DNA from: Bradyrhizobium sp. WBOS07
Lineage (GTDB): Bacteria > Pseudomonadota > Alphaproteobacteria > Rhizobiales > Xanthobacteraceae
Direction: 5' to 3'
DNA: 64,000 bases
NCBI RefSeq assembly: GCF_024585165.1
Contig: NZ_CP029008.1
Location: forward strand, 3,534,001-3,598,000
Both the position numbers and the translations under genes were made by a program. The notes under the pieces were generated by a model that was not told where the DNA came from, made no database searches, and saw only the letters and a list, made by a program, of their open reading frames with translations. Positions 54,247-63,634 of the stretch are shown here, one piece after another; the first letter of the stretch is position 1, and each line of letters starts with the position of its first letter.

Positions 54247-55110
54247 TCAGTCCCTTCGCGGCACCCCATAGCGGACAAAAGCTTCGTCAATCGCAGCGTC
54301 GATCTTCTTAGCCGCGGAGATGTCGCTATGGCCACCGTCTGTGTCGCCCAGCTTGAATCGGGCAAGCCCTCGGCCGTACAGCGCGCTGGCAAGCTTGGGC
54401 ACGAGCCGCAGTGCTGAGTTGTAGTCATCTATAGCCGCGGAGAATTGCCCCATTTTCAGATTTATAAGAGCTCGCGAGTCGTATGCTGCCGCGTTGTTTG
54501 TTTCCGATCGAAGCACAATATCGCAGTCTTCCAGCGCAGCCTGTAAAGCGCCAAGGACGGCGCGGGTCCAACAGCGGCCGCTCCGCGCCGCCTCCAGCTT
54601 CGGATCAAGGCGAATTGCCTCGTCATAGTCCCGCGCCGCACGGTCGAACGCGTTCGTCTTCAAGTAGGCTGCCGCGCGGTTGGCATAGGCAGCGCCATAG
54701 TTCGGGTTGAGCTTGAGCGCCTCCTCAAGAGCGCCGATCGCTAGATCGTTCGCGCCCTTTCTCAGATAGGCCACGCCGAGGTTGTTGAAGGCTTTCGCAT
54801 AGTTCGGGTCAAGCCTGGCCGCTTCGAGGAAGTCCTTGATCGCGCGTTCGTAGTCGGCTTTAGCGCTATAGGCATTCCCCCTGTTGTTGTAGGCGATAAC
54901 GAAGCCGTTCACCGCTCCCTCGCCCGCTTCGATGAACGCCGTGCAGCCATCGATCCGAGCTTCGGGCGACACGCGGTCTGAGCTGTTACACAGTTCGACG
55001 TTCTTGAGGGAGCTGCCCTTCTTCGGCTTCTGCGCCCAGCCAGCCGAACTGGACAGCACAATGATAAGAACGAGCATCACCGCGTTGATGAAACCGGCTC
55101 TTGCGGTCAT
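54247..55110 (-). CDS. Exported TPR-repeat protein
   Basis: A 287-residue protein with a signal peptide (INAVMLVLIIVLSSSAGWAQ). About five TPR units follow, for example AYNNRGNAYSAKADYERAI, AFNNLGVAYLRKGANDLAI and AYANRAAAYLKTNAFDRAA. Such proteins are protein-protein docking modules. The start is uncertain; ATG 55110 is preferred to an extension lacking a signal peptide. Codon use and GC content look lower than in the flanking flagellar genes, suggesting transfer. Confidence 0.8.
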   Translation of the reverse strand: MTARAGFINAVMLVLIIVLSSSAGWAQKPKKGSSLKNVELCNSSDRVSPEARIDGCTAFIEAGEGAVNGFVIAYNNRGNAYSAKADYERAIKDFLEAARLDPNYAKAFNNLGVAYLRKGANDLAIGALEEALKLNPNYGAAYANRAAAYLKTNAFDRAARDYDEAIRLDPKLEAARSGRCWTRAVLGALQAALEDCDIVLRSETNNAAAYDSRALINLKMGQFSAAIDDYNSALRLVPKLASALYGRGLARFKLGDTDGGHSDISAAKKIDAAIDEAFVRYGVPRRD

Positions 55111-55202
55111 TGCCACACCAAAATCCCACTCCGACAGCGAGCGAAGCACCAATGCCCGGCCGGCGCTGCGGCATCAAGACGGCTTCGGAGCAGGCCAGCT
55201 TC

Positions 55203-55853
55203 TCAGCATCCCCGACAGATGTTGAGCCTGCGATTGCTGCTTCGATCGGGCTCCGGCGCCGCGGATGTCGGCGGCTTCTTCAGAAGCTTGCTCTTGCCCT
55301 CTTCGATCAAGGTAGAGAATCTGACCGACCCATCATCCGAAATCTCGATATGCGGCGTCGTGCCCCGGATCCCGAGCGTGGCGACGGGGGTATCGACCTT
55401 CATGTCGCCTGTCTTTGCGACGCTGCCTGCAACAAAAGTGAACGTTCCCTTGGCGAGATTGAATAGGCTCGCATTGGACTTGCCGGCCGGCTCATATACA
55501 TAATGATCCAGCACCATACGGGCGTTGCTCGATAGATTGAACGAGCTGCCGTCGGTAAAATTGATGCCGACTCGGCCGTCGGCCCCGGTCTGCACCACAT
55601 CACCAAGATATACGGGGTCACCGGTGTTGGCCCGGCCGGGGTCGCTCGCCACATTCGCCTGAACGATCACTGCGCCCGCATGTTCGATGGTGACGGAGCC
55701 TGTGGCCGCTACCACCTTCCCAATCGGCTTCGGTGACGCGGTAGCGACGGCGGGCTTGGCGGAATCGATTTGCGCTCGAGCGGCACCCGGCAAGAAGCAG
55801 GCAAGCGCCACAACAAGGACGGTCGCCAGAGCGGCTATCGCAGGTCTGCACAT
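55203..55853 (-). CDS. Exported FecR-domain protein
   Basis: A 216-residue protein with a signal peptide (AIAALATVLVVALACFLPGAARA) and a FecR domain (VYLGDVVQTGADGRVGINFTDGSSFNLSS, then VDTPVATLGIRGTTPHIEI). FecR domains regulate iron sigma factors but are more generally envelope beta-folds in secreted proteins; no sigma factor gene lies nearby. The tail is lysine/proline-rich and ends in CRGC. It is divergent from the adhesin gene, whose N-terminus contains a second FecR-like domain. AAAGGGGGGATC precedes the ATG. Confidence 0.82.
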   Translation of the reverse strand: MCRPAIAALATVLVVALACFLPGAARAQIDSAKPAVATASPKPIGKVVAATGSVTIEHAGAVIVQANVASDPGRANTGDPVYLGDVVQTGADGRVGINFTDGSSFNLSSNARMVLDHYVYEPAGKSNASLFNLAKGTFTFVAGSVAKTGDMKVDTPVATLGIRGTTPHIEISDDGSVRFSTLIEEGKSKLLKKPPTSAAPEPDRSSNRRLNICRGC

Positions 55854-56214
55854 GATCCCCCCTTTCTGAGAAGATCTTGCCGCTATCGGCGGTCCATTTT
55901 TTGAACCGCGCAACGCCGCCACAATAAATATAATTATTGTTTAATCTTATTAACCGGACTACCTTATATCCAGCGCCAAGCGAGCGCCACAAATTAAATA
56001 CATCTCGTTTGTCTATTTAATCACATTGGCGGGAGGGGCACGGCGGGGGATGGGGGTACGCTTCGTTGTCCCCGGCACAATGCGTCTCTCCCTCTCAGAC
56101 TTGATTTTTCGGCGGGCAAGCCTTCGGGGCTGCCGGCGCTAGGAAATGTTGTGCCTTGGCGAGGACCCCGAGCAAGGCGGCACGCCGAGCCTGAAACCCA
56201 GGCGAGGGCGAGCC
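55854..56214. promoter_or_regulatory. AT-rich divergent control region of the FecR/adhesin genes
   Basis: This 361-base gap includes a strongly AT-rich stretch from about 55920 to 56030, with ATAAATATAATTATTG and TTTAATCTTATTAACC. That is exceptional in this high-GC window. Such tracts are typical of acquired genes and of sites bound by silencing proteins such as MucR/Ros. No hairpin with a T-run and no gene were found. Confidence 0.55.
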
Positions 56215-59200
56215 ATGTTAGTTGCTTCCGGCATCCAGGCTGATAACGGGGCCGCCATGGCCCTGCCCGCCGAATTCATCGGCCATATTCATACGGTGAT
56301 CGGTTGCTGTACGCTTACACGAGCGAGCGGCATCGCCACACAAGCGGTAGCTGGTGCGCCGATCTACAGGGGCGACGTGCTGGAGAGCGGTGCCGACGGA
56401 CAGATCACAATTCGCTTCATCGACGGTACTTTTTTCGGCATCGGCTGCGGCACTCAAGTTGAGCTGAGCGAGTTCGTCTTAGACGTCGAAGGCATGCCAC
56501 TCGCAGCCCTGTTCGACGTGACCCGAGGGAGCTTCAGTTTCGTCCCGGGCCGGCTGGCAAAAGGCGGGTCGCTCCAGTTGAATACGCCCATTGCAGGCAT
56601 TCGCGCCCGGAGCCACGCGGGCGGTTTCGGGATGCTGACGCTGGCAGCATTGACTTTCTCGACCGCGCAAGATGCCGAAGCCGCGGATCCGGAGGTCACT
56701 TTCCTGGATGACGATTCCATTACCTACAAGGACCTTGCGCACGGCGCATTCGAGCTCGTGACCAAGGAGCGGATCCCGCGACACATCATCGTCGAAGATC
56801 CCGGCGAGACGATCGTCCTCAAGAAGGTGGGCTCCACCATCAGTATCAACCAAGTCGGGAACACGGCCGCTCGCATGGACGAGTTGCGCGCCGCTCAGCA
56901 GGACGTGCTCGCCAATCTCACAGACGGGCAAGGTCCACGCGGATCGAGCACACCACCCTTTGTCAAATCGCTGTCGTTGCAGCCAATCAATTTCATTCCA
57001 TCCGATGCGCCCGCGCCGCAGAACCTGCTGGCCCCCGTGTCACCATTCGTTATTCCCATTCTTGACCCTGTGCCGCCGACGCTCAGCACCGGAGCGGGGC
57101 CAACCGAGCTCGATACGGTGGTGTTTGATACATTCACTCCGACGAGCGGAGTTTTCACCGCCAGCAGCACCAGCAGCGGCGCCAAGCTGACCTTTGGGGT
57201 CATTGGGGCGGCCGCCAACGAGACGATCCTCGAAGGAGTGACATACGATCTGTCAAAGCCAGGTCCGTACGGGACGCTCTACGTCAACAGTACGAGCGGC
57301 GCCTACACGTTCGTGCCGAACAGCGTCGCGATCAACGCGCTGAAATCGCCCTCGACCGACGGTTTCGTTATCACGGTTTCCGACGGCCTCACCTCCGCGA
57401 GCAAGACGTTCACAATCACCGTCAACGGTGTCAACGACGCTGCAATCATCTCCGGCAATACGACCGGTTCGGTCGTCGAGGCCGGCGGCATAGACAATGC
57501 AGCGCTTGGCACGCCGATTGCGACCGGCACCCTTTCTGACACCGACGTCGACGATCCGCCCAATACGTTCACGGCAGTGAGTTCGCCAACCTCGAGCACC
57601 GGTGGCTATGGCACCTTCACGATGACGACGTCCGGCGTGTGGACATACACCTTGGACAATGCCGATCTCACAGTGCAGCGGCTCAACGCCGGCGACACGC
57701 TCACCGACACCTTTACGGTGACCACGATCGGCGGCACCGCCCAAGTGGTGACGATCACGATCCACGGAGCCAGTGACGCCGCGATCATCTCCGGCGCGAC
57801 GACCGGTGCAGTGATCGAGGCTGGCGGTCTCGCCAATACAAAGCCTGGCACGCCGACCGCGACCGGCATCCTCACCGACACAGACGTCGACACGACTGCA
57901 AATGCTTTCACGGCAGTCACCTCGCCAACAGCGAGCACCGCCGGCTATGGCACCTTCACCATGACGGCAGCCGGCGCTTGGACCTACACGCTCGACAATG
58001 CCAACGCCGCGGTGCAGGCGCTCAATACCGGCGAGACACTGACCGATACGTTCACAGTCACCACACTGGACGGAACTGCCCAAGTCGTGACGGTCACCAT
58101 CCATGGCACCAACGATGCTGCCATCGTTTCAGGAACCACGGCCGGCTCGGTGACTGAGGCGGGCGGCATCGCCAATGCGTCACCCGGCAGTCCGAGCGCA
58201 ACTGGCACCCTCTCTGCCGCCGACGTCGACAATGCACCCAACACCTTCGCCGCGGTGAGTTCACCCAGGGCAAGCACGAATGGTTATGGCACTTTTACGT
58301 TAACCGCCACCGGCGTGTGGACCTACACGCTCGACAACGCCAATGGCGCGGTGCAGGCGCTCAATGTCGGCGGCACGCTCACCGACAGTTTCACGGTCAC
58401 GACCCTCGACGGCACGCCGCAGGTGGTGACGATCACCATTCAGGGCAGCAACGACGCGGCCCTCATTTTTGGCACTACGACCGGCTCAGTGACCGAGGCA
58501 GGAACCTTCTCATCTGGCGCTCGGATCGCGACGGGCACGCTCACCGATACAGACGTCGACAACGCGCCGAACACGTTCACCGCAGTCCCTTCGACAGCAA
58601 GTGACGGCGGGTACGGTACCTTCACGATGACCGCGGCCGGCGTATGGACTTACACTCTTGATAATAACAACAGCGTGGTTCAGGCGCTCGACGTCGGCGA
58701 CATGTTGACCGACACATTCACGGTAACTGCCATCGACGGTACGACGCAGACGGTCACCGTCGCCATTCATGGCGCCAGCGACGCTGACCCCAACGATTAT
58801 GATAATTTGGCCACCGGATCTGCAGTGATCTCCGATCCACCCAACGTGTATGGAACGCCGGGGAGCGAAACCATTGCCGGCGGCGGCGATGGAGGTCAGA
58901 TCATCTACGCAGGGGCCAGCAGCGACACCGTCAACGGGACCGGCAAAGCCGACGTCCTCTATAGCGGCTCGGGAAATGACACGATCAAAGGCAATGACGG
59001 GGATGACACCATCTACGGCGGCTCGGGCAGCGATACAATCAACGGCAATAACGGCAGCGACACCATAACCGGTGGATTTAGTGCGGATCAACTCACCGGC
59101 AGCAATGGGAACGACCGCTTCGCTTATTTGTTCGTAGCCGATTCCCACGCAAGCCAGTTCGACACCATCACCGACTTCGCCTCGGGGGCCGACAAGATCG

Positions 59201-60366
59201 ACTTGACTGCTCTTGGCGCGCTTGGGTTTGTCATATTGGCCTTGAGCTCAACCAGCACGGCCGTGCCGCCACATACGATCGCCTGGCTCTATGACAGCGC
59301 GGCGAATGAAACGATCGTGTACATCAATCCAACCGACGAGACCCTGCACGTTGGCGATTCCGCTCTGCTCGAAATTCATTTGCAGGGGATTGCAACGGTC
59401 GACGCGTCGGACTTCATCATGGCGCCGGCGGCGGCACCTGTGATGGCGGTTTCCGGCGAACTGCTCGACCTCACCGCAACCGCGCAGAGTGACGCAAGCG
59501 CTGAGGCGACGACCGCCTCCGGAGTCTCGTCCGATTTCGGCAGCATCGACGGCACGCTTCTCGCGGCGGAGAGTTCGACGATCCAATCGACCGAGCCGGC
59601 CTACAGCCTCGATTCGAGCTGGGACCAGATCGGACGGACCGAGTATTCCAGCTTCTCCGGTTCAGACGAAGTGCAAACGCTCGCGATCGAGCCGCTGCGC
59701 AGCGACGCGGCACCTCCCTCAGCCGGCGCACTCGCGGTGATCGTGCAGCACATCGTCACACACACGGAGACCAGCTTTATATTCGACAACCTGACCGGGC
59801 TCGACGCGGCCTCAATGGCTGGCAAAAGCGGCGCGATTGCCGCGAGCGGCCAGGTGCCCGGCATTCCGGTCGCCATGCTGAAGTCTGTCCATGACGGTGC
59901 CGAACACCACGCCGGGGGCAGTTTTGCGCCGGGGAGCAATGCTGACGACGGCATCTTGCCACCGGGAAGCGCCGCCAAGGCGGCTCATGCCCATGATCAT
60001 GCCAGCGATGAAACGGCAGACACGACGCCTAACCCAAGCCTCCTGAAGTCAGCGAGCGGCGGCGCCAACCATTTGCCGTCAAGCGAGGCGGAGCAGCACA
60101 ACCCGTCCCAGGGAGAGTCCGGATCCAAGCCCGTCAATCCGCAGCAGCTCGGCGACTCGTTCCAGTTTACAGATGACGCTTCGCCGGGCTCGCTGCACAG
60201 CGCAGTGTGGGAGCATCCCTCGGACTTCGTCGGTCAGCACGGGCAGGCTGAGGGACTCCATGGGTCCGAGCTGGCGTTCATGGCTGAAACGTCGCCATCC
60301 GATGCTGACCCGCCTCACGGGGCAGGAACAGTTCACGGCCATGTGTTGCACGATCTAATCCTGTGA
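56215..60366 (+). CDS. FecR/VCBS/RTX adhesin-like protein
   Basis: A 1383-residue protein without a Sec signal, as in type I secreted adhesins. Near residues 25-140 is a FecR-like domain (IYRGDVLESGADGQITIRFIDGTFFGIG; LNTPIAGIRARS). Four VCBS repeats cover about 408-855, each with GYGTFTMTxxGVWTYTLDN and LTDTFTVT. RTX calcium-binding nonapeptides (GSGNDTIKG, GSGSDTING) cover about 881-970, then a conserved FDTITDFASGADKIDL segment. The C-terminal 350 residues are Ser/Ala-rich. It probably mediates surface attachment. ATG 56215 has GAGGG upstream; an in-frame ATG at 56146 is possible. No type I transporter gene is in the window. Confidence 0.82.
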   Translation: MLVASGIQADNGAAMALPAEFIGHIHTVIGCCTLTRASGIATQAVAGAPIYRGDVLESGADGQITIRFIDGTFFGIGCGTQVELSEFVLDVEGMPLAALFDVTRGSFSFVPGRLAKGGSLQLNTPIAGIRARSHAGGFGMLTLAALTFSTAQDAEAADPEVTFLDDDSITYKDLAHGAFELVTKERIPRHIIVEDPGETIVLKKVGSTISINQVGNTAARMDELRAAQQDVLANLTDGQGPRGSSTPPFVKSLSLQPINFIPSDAPAPQNLLAPVSPFVIPILDPVPPTLSTGAGPTELDTVVFDTFTPTSGVFTASSTSSGAKLTFGVIGAAANETILEGVTYDLSKPGPYGTLYVNSTSGAYTFVPNSVAINALKSPSTDGFVITVSDGLTSASKTFTITVNGVNDAAIISGNTTGSVVEAGGIDNAALGTPIATGTLSDTDVDDPPNTFTAVSSPTSSTGGYGTFTMTTSGVWTYTLDNADLTVQRLNAGDTLTDTFTVTTIGGTAQVVTITIHGASDAAIISGATTGAVIEAGGLANTKPGTPTATGILTDTDVDTTANAFTAVTSPTASTAGYGTFTMTAAGAWTYTLDNANAAVQALNTGETLTDTFTVTTLDGTAQVVTVTIHGTNDAAIVSGTTAGSVTEAGGIANASPGSPSATGTLSAADVDNAPNTFAAVSSPRASTNGYGTFTLTATGVWTYTLDNANGAVQALNVGGTLTDSFTVTTLDGTPQVVTITIQGSNDAALIFGTTTGSVTEAGTFSSGARIATGTLTDTDVDNAPNTFTAVPSTASDGGYGTFTMTAAGVWTYTLDNNNSVVQALDVGDMLTDTFTVTAIDGTTQTVTVAIHGASDADPNDYDNLATGSAVISDPPNVYGTPGSETIAGGGDGGQIIYAGASSDTVNGTGKADVLYSGSGNDTIKGNDGDDTIYGGSGSDTINGNNGSDTITGGFSADQLTGSNGNDRFAYLFVADSHASQFDTITDFASGADKIDLTALGALGFVILALSSTSTAVPPHTIAWLYDSAANETIVYINPTDETLHVGDSALLEIHLQGIATVDASDFIMAPAAAPVMAVSGELLDLTATAQSDASAEATTASGVSSDFGSIDGTLLAAESSTIQSTEPAYSLDSSWDQIGRTEYSSFSGSDEVQTLAIEPLRSDAAPPSAGALAVIVQHIVTHTETSFIFDNLTGLDAASMAGKSGAIAASGQVPGIPVAMLKSVHDGAEHHAGGSFAPGSNADDGILPPGSAAKAAHAHDHASDETADTTPNPSLLKSASGGANHLPSSEAEQHNPSQGESGSKPVNPQQLGDSFQFTDDASPGSLHSAVWEHPSDFVGQHGQAEGLHGSELAFMAETSPSDADPPHGAGTVHGHVLHDLIL
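57436..58779 (+). repeat. Four tandem VCBS-encoding repeats
   Basis: Units begin at 57436, 57775, 58114 and 58453. The first three are exactly 339 bases (113 codons); the last is 327 bases. Each opens with the codons for DAA(I/L) and encodes GTxT(A)TG and TYTLDN. They are diverged at the DNA level but highly similar in protein, which points to old duplication kept by selection. They may vary in number between strains. Confidence 0.85.
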
Positions 60367-60386
60367 CGCTCAAGTCGATTGCCTCG

Positions 60387-60584
60387 TCAGTGTTGCTTGT
60401 CCGCGCCTTCCGGCGCCGAGGAGCTCTGTTCGTCGAGAGAAGAGTCTTCCTCGTAGCCGTCGTCAACACCTGGCGGAGCTGAATGCTGATGGCTCAGGGC
60501 GGATGTCCACGCGGATGTCATCGCCGCTATGAGCAGCCGGTTGACGGCCTCAATGACGCGTTCTGCTGCGGACGAGTAGTTCAT
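60387..60584 (-). CDS. Small acidic protein, unknown
   Basis: A 65-residue protein with an amphipathic helix (SAAERVIEAVNRLLIAAMTSAW) and an acidic, serine-rich tail (YEEDSSLDEQSSS). The start is preceded by AGGAGAAGGCC, a strong ribosome binding site, which supports a real gene. It converges on the adhesin gene, 21 bases away. No family is recognised. Confidence 0.5.
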   Translation of the reverse strand: MNYSSAAERVIEAVNRLLIAAMTSAWTSALSHQHSAPPGVDDGYEEDSSLDEQSSSAPEGADKQH

Positions 60585-60860
60585 GGCCTTCTCCTGCGCT
60601 GCCGATTGCGAATGGCCGAAGCGTAGGACCGCGCCTTGAGCGCCACTGTACGCCAGCTCACACCTGCGCGCGTCAACTCATCGCAGTCTCAGAGGGTGCC
60701 CCCTGGTTCGACTGCATCCGCCGCGGGAGTTCGATCTGTCGCCTTGATGAGTTGCCGGGCGCGCGCTCACAACCTGCGGGAGGTTGCGGTCCGCGCGCGA
60801 CTCTGAATCAGATGTGACCTCGGCGATGCGAATCGCATTGGTTAGCTTCGGGGGTAATCA

Positions 60861-61100
60861 ATGAACGGAGAAGCCGGTTGCATTGTGTGTAGCAGGGCAA
60901 GAGCCGTCGTCGCGATCGTTCCGATTGCCCGAGGATATGCCCTGAAAACATTTGAGTGCTCCTGTTGCCATAGCACGCTACAGCTCGTGACTCGCGTCAC
61001 GAAGGCGCCGCCGATCAAGCAGCAGGTAGATATTCTTCCTCGGGTGGAGAAGCGGTGGCGCCCGCCTGCTCGGAGGGTGCAACAGGTTTTCGTGAATTAG
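60861..61100 (+). CDS. Small zinc-ribbon-like protein
   Basis: A 79-residue protein with two cysteine pairs, CIVC (7-10) and CSCC (34-37), separated by about 24 residues, a spacing suited to a zinc ribbon. The rest is basic. Short proteins with such paired cysteines are common in Bradyrhizobium. GGGGG lies upstream of the ATG. The function is unknown; it lies at the edge of the adhesin block. Confidence 0.5.
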   Translation: MNGEAGCIVCSRARAVVAIVPIARGYALKTFECSCCHSTLQLVTRVTKAPPIKQQVDILPRVEKRWRPPARRVQQVFVN

Positions 61101-61184
61101 GCACGCAAGGCGTCTCGCTGGGATTCATTCGAACGACCACGCCACAACGCGACCGGCCGCGATAGCACTGTTCGCCTCGCGCCC

Positions 61185-61949
61185 TCAATTCGGCTTTTGC
61201 GTCGGCTTGCCGTCGATCTTGGGCAGTTCCGCGGCCGAGGCCGATTGGTCGCCGCCGCCATTGGCACGCCGCGCCATCTCGACCGTCAGCTTCTCGGCGG
61301 CCTCCGACGACATCAGTCCGAGGATGTCCGACATCTTCCGCGGCGCGATGGCCGAGGCGATCTCGATCAGCACGCCCATCTCCAGCCGGTCGAACACCCG
61401 TGCGGCATCTTTCGGCTTCATGCCCTCGTACATGGTGACGAGGCCCTTCATGCGCTGGGCTTCGGCGGCCTTCTGCTCGGCCTGCGTCGCGGAGATGCGG
61501 GTTTCCACCGCCTTCATCTCCTCGACCTTGCCTTCGATGCGCTTCTCGGCCGATTTGAGCAGGCTTTCGCGGATGTCGATCTCGCGCTGGCGCGCCTCGA
61601 TCTCCTGCCGGCGCGCCTGCAACCGCTCCAGGATCGCGCGCTCGGAGGCCGAGACCTGTGGCTGGGTCTCGTCGATCTTGACCGGGGTGCCGCCCTCGAT
61701 CTTGGTCTCGGGCGCGGCCGGCTTCGGTGGCTCCTTCGGCGCGCCATGGGTCGATCCCGTGATATCGGGATCGTCGCGGCCGGTCGGAAAATTCAGGTTC
61801 TCCTCCGCCCAGGACTTCTTGCCCTGGTTCGGCTTGTAGTCGAACACATAGCCGCCATTGATCGCGAGGCCCGCCACCTTCAGCGTGGCGAGGCCCGCGA
61901 CGGCAATCAGGACGACCGGGATGACGCGGATGTTACGAAAGGATTTCAT
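61185..61949 (-). CDS. MotE-like chaperone protein
   Basis: A 254-residue protein with an N-terminal transmembrane anchor (IRVIPVVLIAVAGLATLKVAGLAI), a long coiled-coil (LERLQARRQEIEARQREIDIRESLLKSAEKRIEGKVEEM), and an MgtE_N-like helical domain at the C-terminus (MYEGMKPKDAARVFDRLEMGVLIEIASAI and KMSDILGLMSSEAAEKLTVEM). It matches MotE, the periplasmic chaperone that helps MotC in Rhizobiales motility. It lies nine bases after the DUF6468 gene. Confidence 0.85.
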   Translation of the reverse strand: MKSFRNIRVIPVVLIAVAGLATLKVAGLAINGGYVFDYKPNQGKKSWAEENLNFPTGRDDPDITGSTHGAPKEPPKPAAPETKIEGGTPVKIDETQPQVSASERAILERLQARRQEIEARQREIDIRESLLKSAEKRIEGKVEEMKAVETRISATQAEQKAAEAQRMKGLVTMYEGMKPKDAARVFDRLEMGVLIEIASAIAPRKMSDILGLMSSEAAEKLTVEMARRANGGGDQSASAAELPKIDGKPTQKPN

Positions 61950-61958
61950 GCCCTGACT

Positions 61959-62405
61959 TCATGCGGCAAGACCGTTGGAGCGTCGGCGCTCGGAGAAGGC
62001 TTCGGCCGCCGCCGCCACTGCCTTCGCGGTCGAGGGCTTGGACGTGGGCGCGGCGACCGCTTCCGGATTGGTGACGGGGCGCGCGGCGATCGCGATCTTG
62101 GACAGGCGCCGCACCACGTTGTCGGCTTCGCCGAGCTGCTTGTAGAGCTGGTCCGACATCTGCGTCGCCGCGGCGAGCTGGCTGCCGAGATTCTCGTTGA
62201 CGTCGCGCACCGCTAGCTTCAGCCCGCCGATCGCGCGCTCGGCGATCTCGGTTGCGGTGATCAATTCGCCGATCACCGCCTTCAGCGAATGCTCGTCCGC
62301 CTTCAGCCGCGTCAGGCGCTTGTTGAGCATGACGCAGTAGACGATCGTCAGCATCAGCAGGATAGCCACCAGCGTCTCGATCGCCATTCCCAGGGAGTGG
62401 TTCAT
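61959..62405 (-). CDS. DUF6468 flagellar-cluster membrane protein
   Basis: A 148-residue protein with one N-terminal transmembrane helix (AIETLVAILLMLTIVYCVML) and a helical part (LKAVIGELITATEIAERAIGGLKLAVRDVNENL). It belongs to the DUF6468 group that always lies between fliM and motE-like genes in Rhizobiales. Its start overlaps the fliM stop (ATGA). The role is unproved but the context ties it to the flagellar motor. Confidence 0.82.
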   Translation of the reverse strand: MNHSLGMAIETLVAILLMLTIVYCVMLNKRLTRLKADEHSLKAVIGELITATEIAERAIGGLKLAVRDVNENLGSQLAAATQMSDQLYKQLGEADNVVRRLSKIAIAARPVTNPEAVAAPTSKPSTAKAVAAAAEAFSERRRSNGLAA

Positions 62406-63604
62406 GGGGCCTCCATCATCTTGTTCTGCTCGTCCACCTTCTCGAACATCGCAAGTGTCGTGCTTGGCTTGCGCAAGGGTTTCGTCACGCGGATCGCGAC
62501 GCGGTCGCCGACCCGGCCCATCCGCCCCTCGGTCAGCGTGACGTCGCCGCAGCGCACGGTGACGTTGGCGTCGGCGCGCATGTCCAGCGGCAGCGTGTCG
62601 CCGACCTTGAGCCGCATCAGCTGCTTGAGCGGGATGTCGGCCTCGTAGAGCACGGCATCGACGGCGATCTCGGCCTGCACGATCTCGGTGGCGAAATGGC
62701 CTTCCCAGACCGGGTCGCGGCCGAATTTTTCGCCCATGAACATCTGGAGCAGGACGCCCCGGATCGGCTCGATGGTCGCATAGGGCAGCAGCAGCTCGAT
62801 GTTGCCGCCGCGGTCTTCCATGTCGATGCGCAGGCGCACCAGGATCGCGGCATTGGCGGGACGGCTGATCGCGGCGAAACGCGGATTGGTCTCGAGCCGG
62901 TCGATCGTGAATGTCACCGGCGACAGCGGCCGGAACGCCTGCTCGGCGTCGGCCAGCACCACCTCGACCAGCCGCTTCACCAGCTCGGTCTCGATCGTGG
63001 TGTAGGGCCGGCCTTCGATGCGGAGCTGGCTGGTGCCGCGGCGTCCGCCGAGCAGCACGTCGATCATCGAATAGATCAGGTTGGAATCGACCGTCGCCAT
63101 GCCGAAGTTTTCCCACTCCTCGGCCTTGAAGACGGTCAGGACGGCGGGCAGCGGGATCGAGTTCATGTAGTCGCCGAAGCGCACCGAGGTGATGCGGTCG
63201 AGCGAGACTTCGACGTTGTCGGAGGTGAAATTGCGCAGGGACGTGGTCATCAACCGCACCAGGCGGTCGAAGACGATTTCGAGCATCGGCAGACGCTCGT
63301 AGGAGACCATCGCCGAATCGATGATGGCGCGAATGCCGGAATGGTCGTCGAGCGTGACGTCGCCGACGGTGAAGCCGAGGAGATTGTCGATCTCCTCCTG
63401 CGACAGAACCCGCTCGCCGGAGTTCTTGCCGCTGCCGAGATCGCGGCTGCCGTCCTCGACCATGGCGGCCCATTGCAGGGCCATGGTCTCCGACAGCTCG
63501 TTTTCGGCAGCAGCCTTTGCGGCCTCCGCGGGATCCTCGGAATCGAGCGACGCCTCCCATTGGGCGGCAATCGCATCCTGGTCCATTTGCTCGTTGCCGG
63601 CCAT
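62402..63604 (-). CDS. fliM: FliM, flagellar motor switch protein
   Basis: A 400-residue switch-complex protein of the C-ring. An extended acidic N-terminus precedes VLSQEEIDNLLGF. The middle domain includes MLEIVFDRLVRLMTTSLRNFTSDNVEV and RFGDYMNSIP. The C-terminal SpoA-like domain has VTVRCGDVTLTEGRMGRVGDRVAIRV. In alphaproteobacteria it binds CheY-P to slow or reverse rotation. It is 30 bases from fliL and overlaps the DUF6468 gene. Confidence 0.95.
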   Translation of the reverse strand: MAGNEQMDQDAIAAQWEASLDSEDPAEAAKAAAENELSETMALQWAAMVEDGSRDLGSGKNSGERVLSQEEIDNLLGFTVGDVTLDDHSGIRAIIDSAMVSYERLPMLEIVFDRLVRLMTTSLRNFTSDNVEVSLDRITSVRFGDYMNSIPLPAVLTVFKAEEWENFGMATVDSNLIYSMIDVLLGGRRGTSQLRIEGRPYTTIETELVKRLVEVVLADAEQAFRPLSPVTFTIDRLETNPRFAAISRPANAAILVRLRIDMEDRGGNIELLLPYATIEPIRGVLLQMFMGEKFGRDPVWEGHFATEIVQAEIAVDAVLYEADIPLKQLMRLKVGDTLPLDMRADANVTVRCGDVTLTEGRMGRVGDRVAIRVTKPLRKPSTTLAMFEKVDEQNKMMEAP

Positions 63605-63634
63605 GGCGCTAGTCCGTTGCCTCCCGCAGCGCCA

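Noticed and set aside
55930..55975. TTAATCTTATTAA as a CtrA box before the adhesin gene
   Set aside because: The spacer is five bases, not seven, and the region is AT-rich enough to give TTAA pairs by chance.
57436..58779. The regular 339-base repeat as a CRISPR-like array
   Set aside because: The repeats are coding, in frame and diverged, with no spacer structure; they encode VCBS domains.
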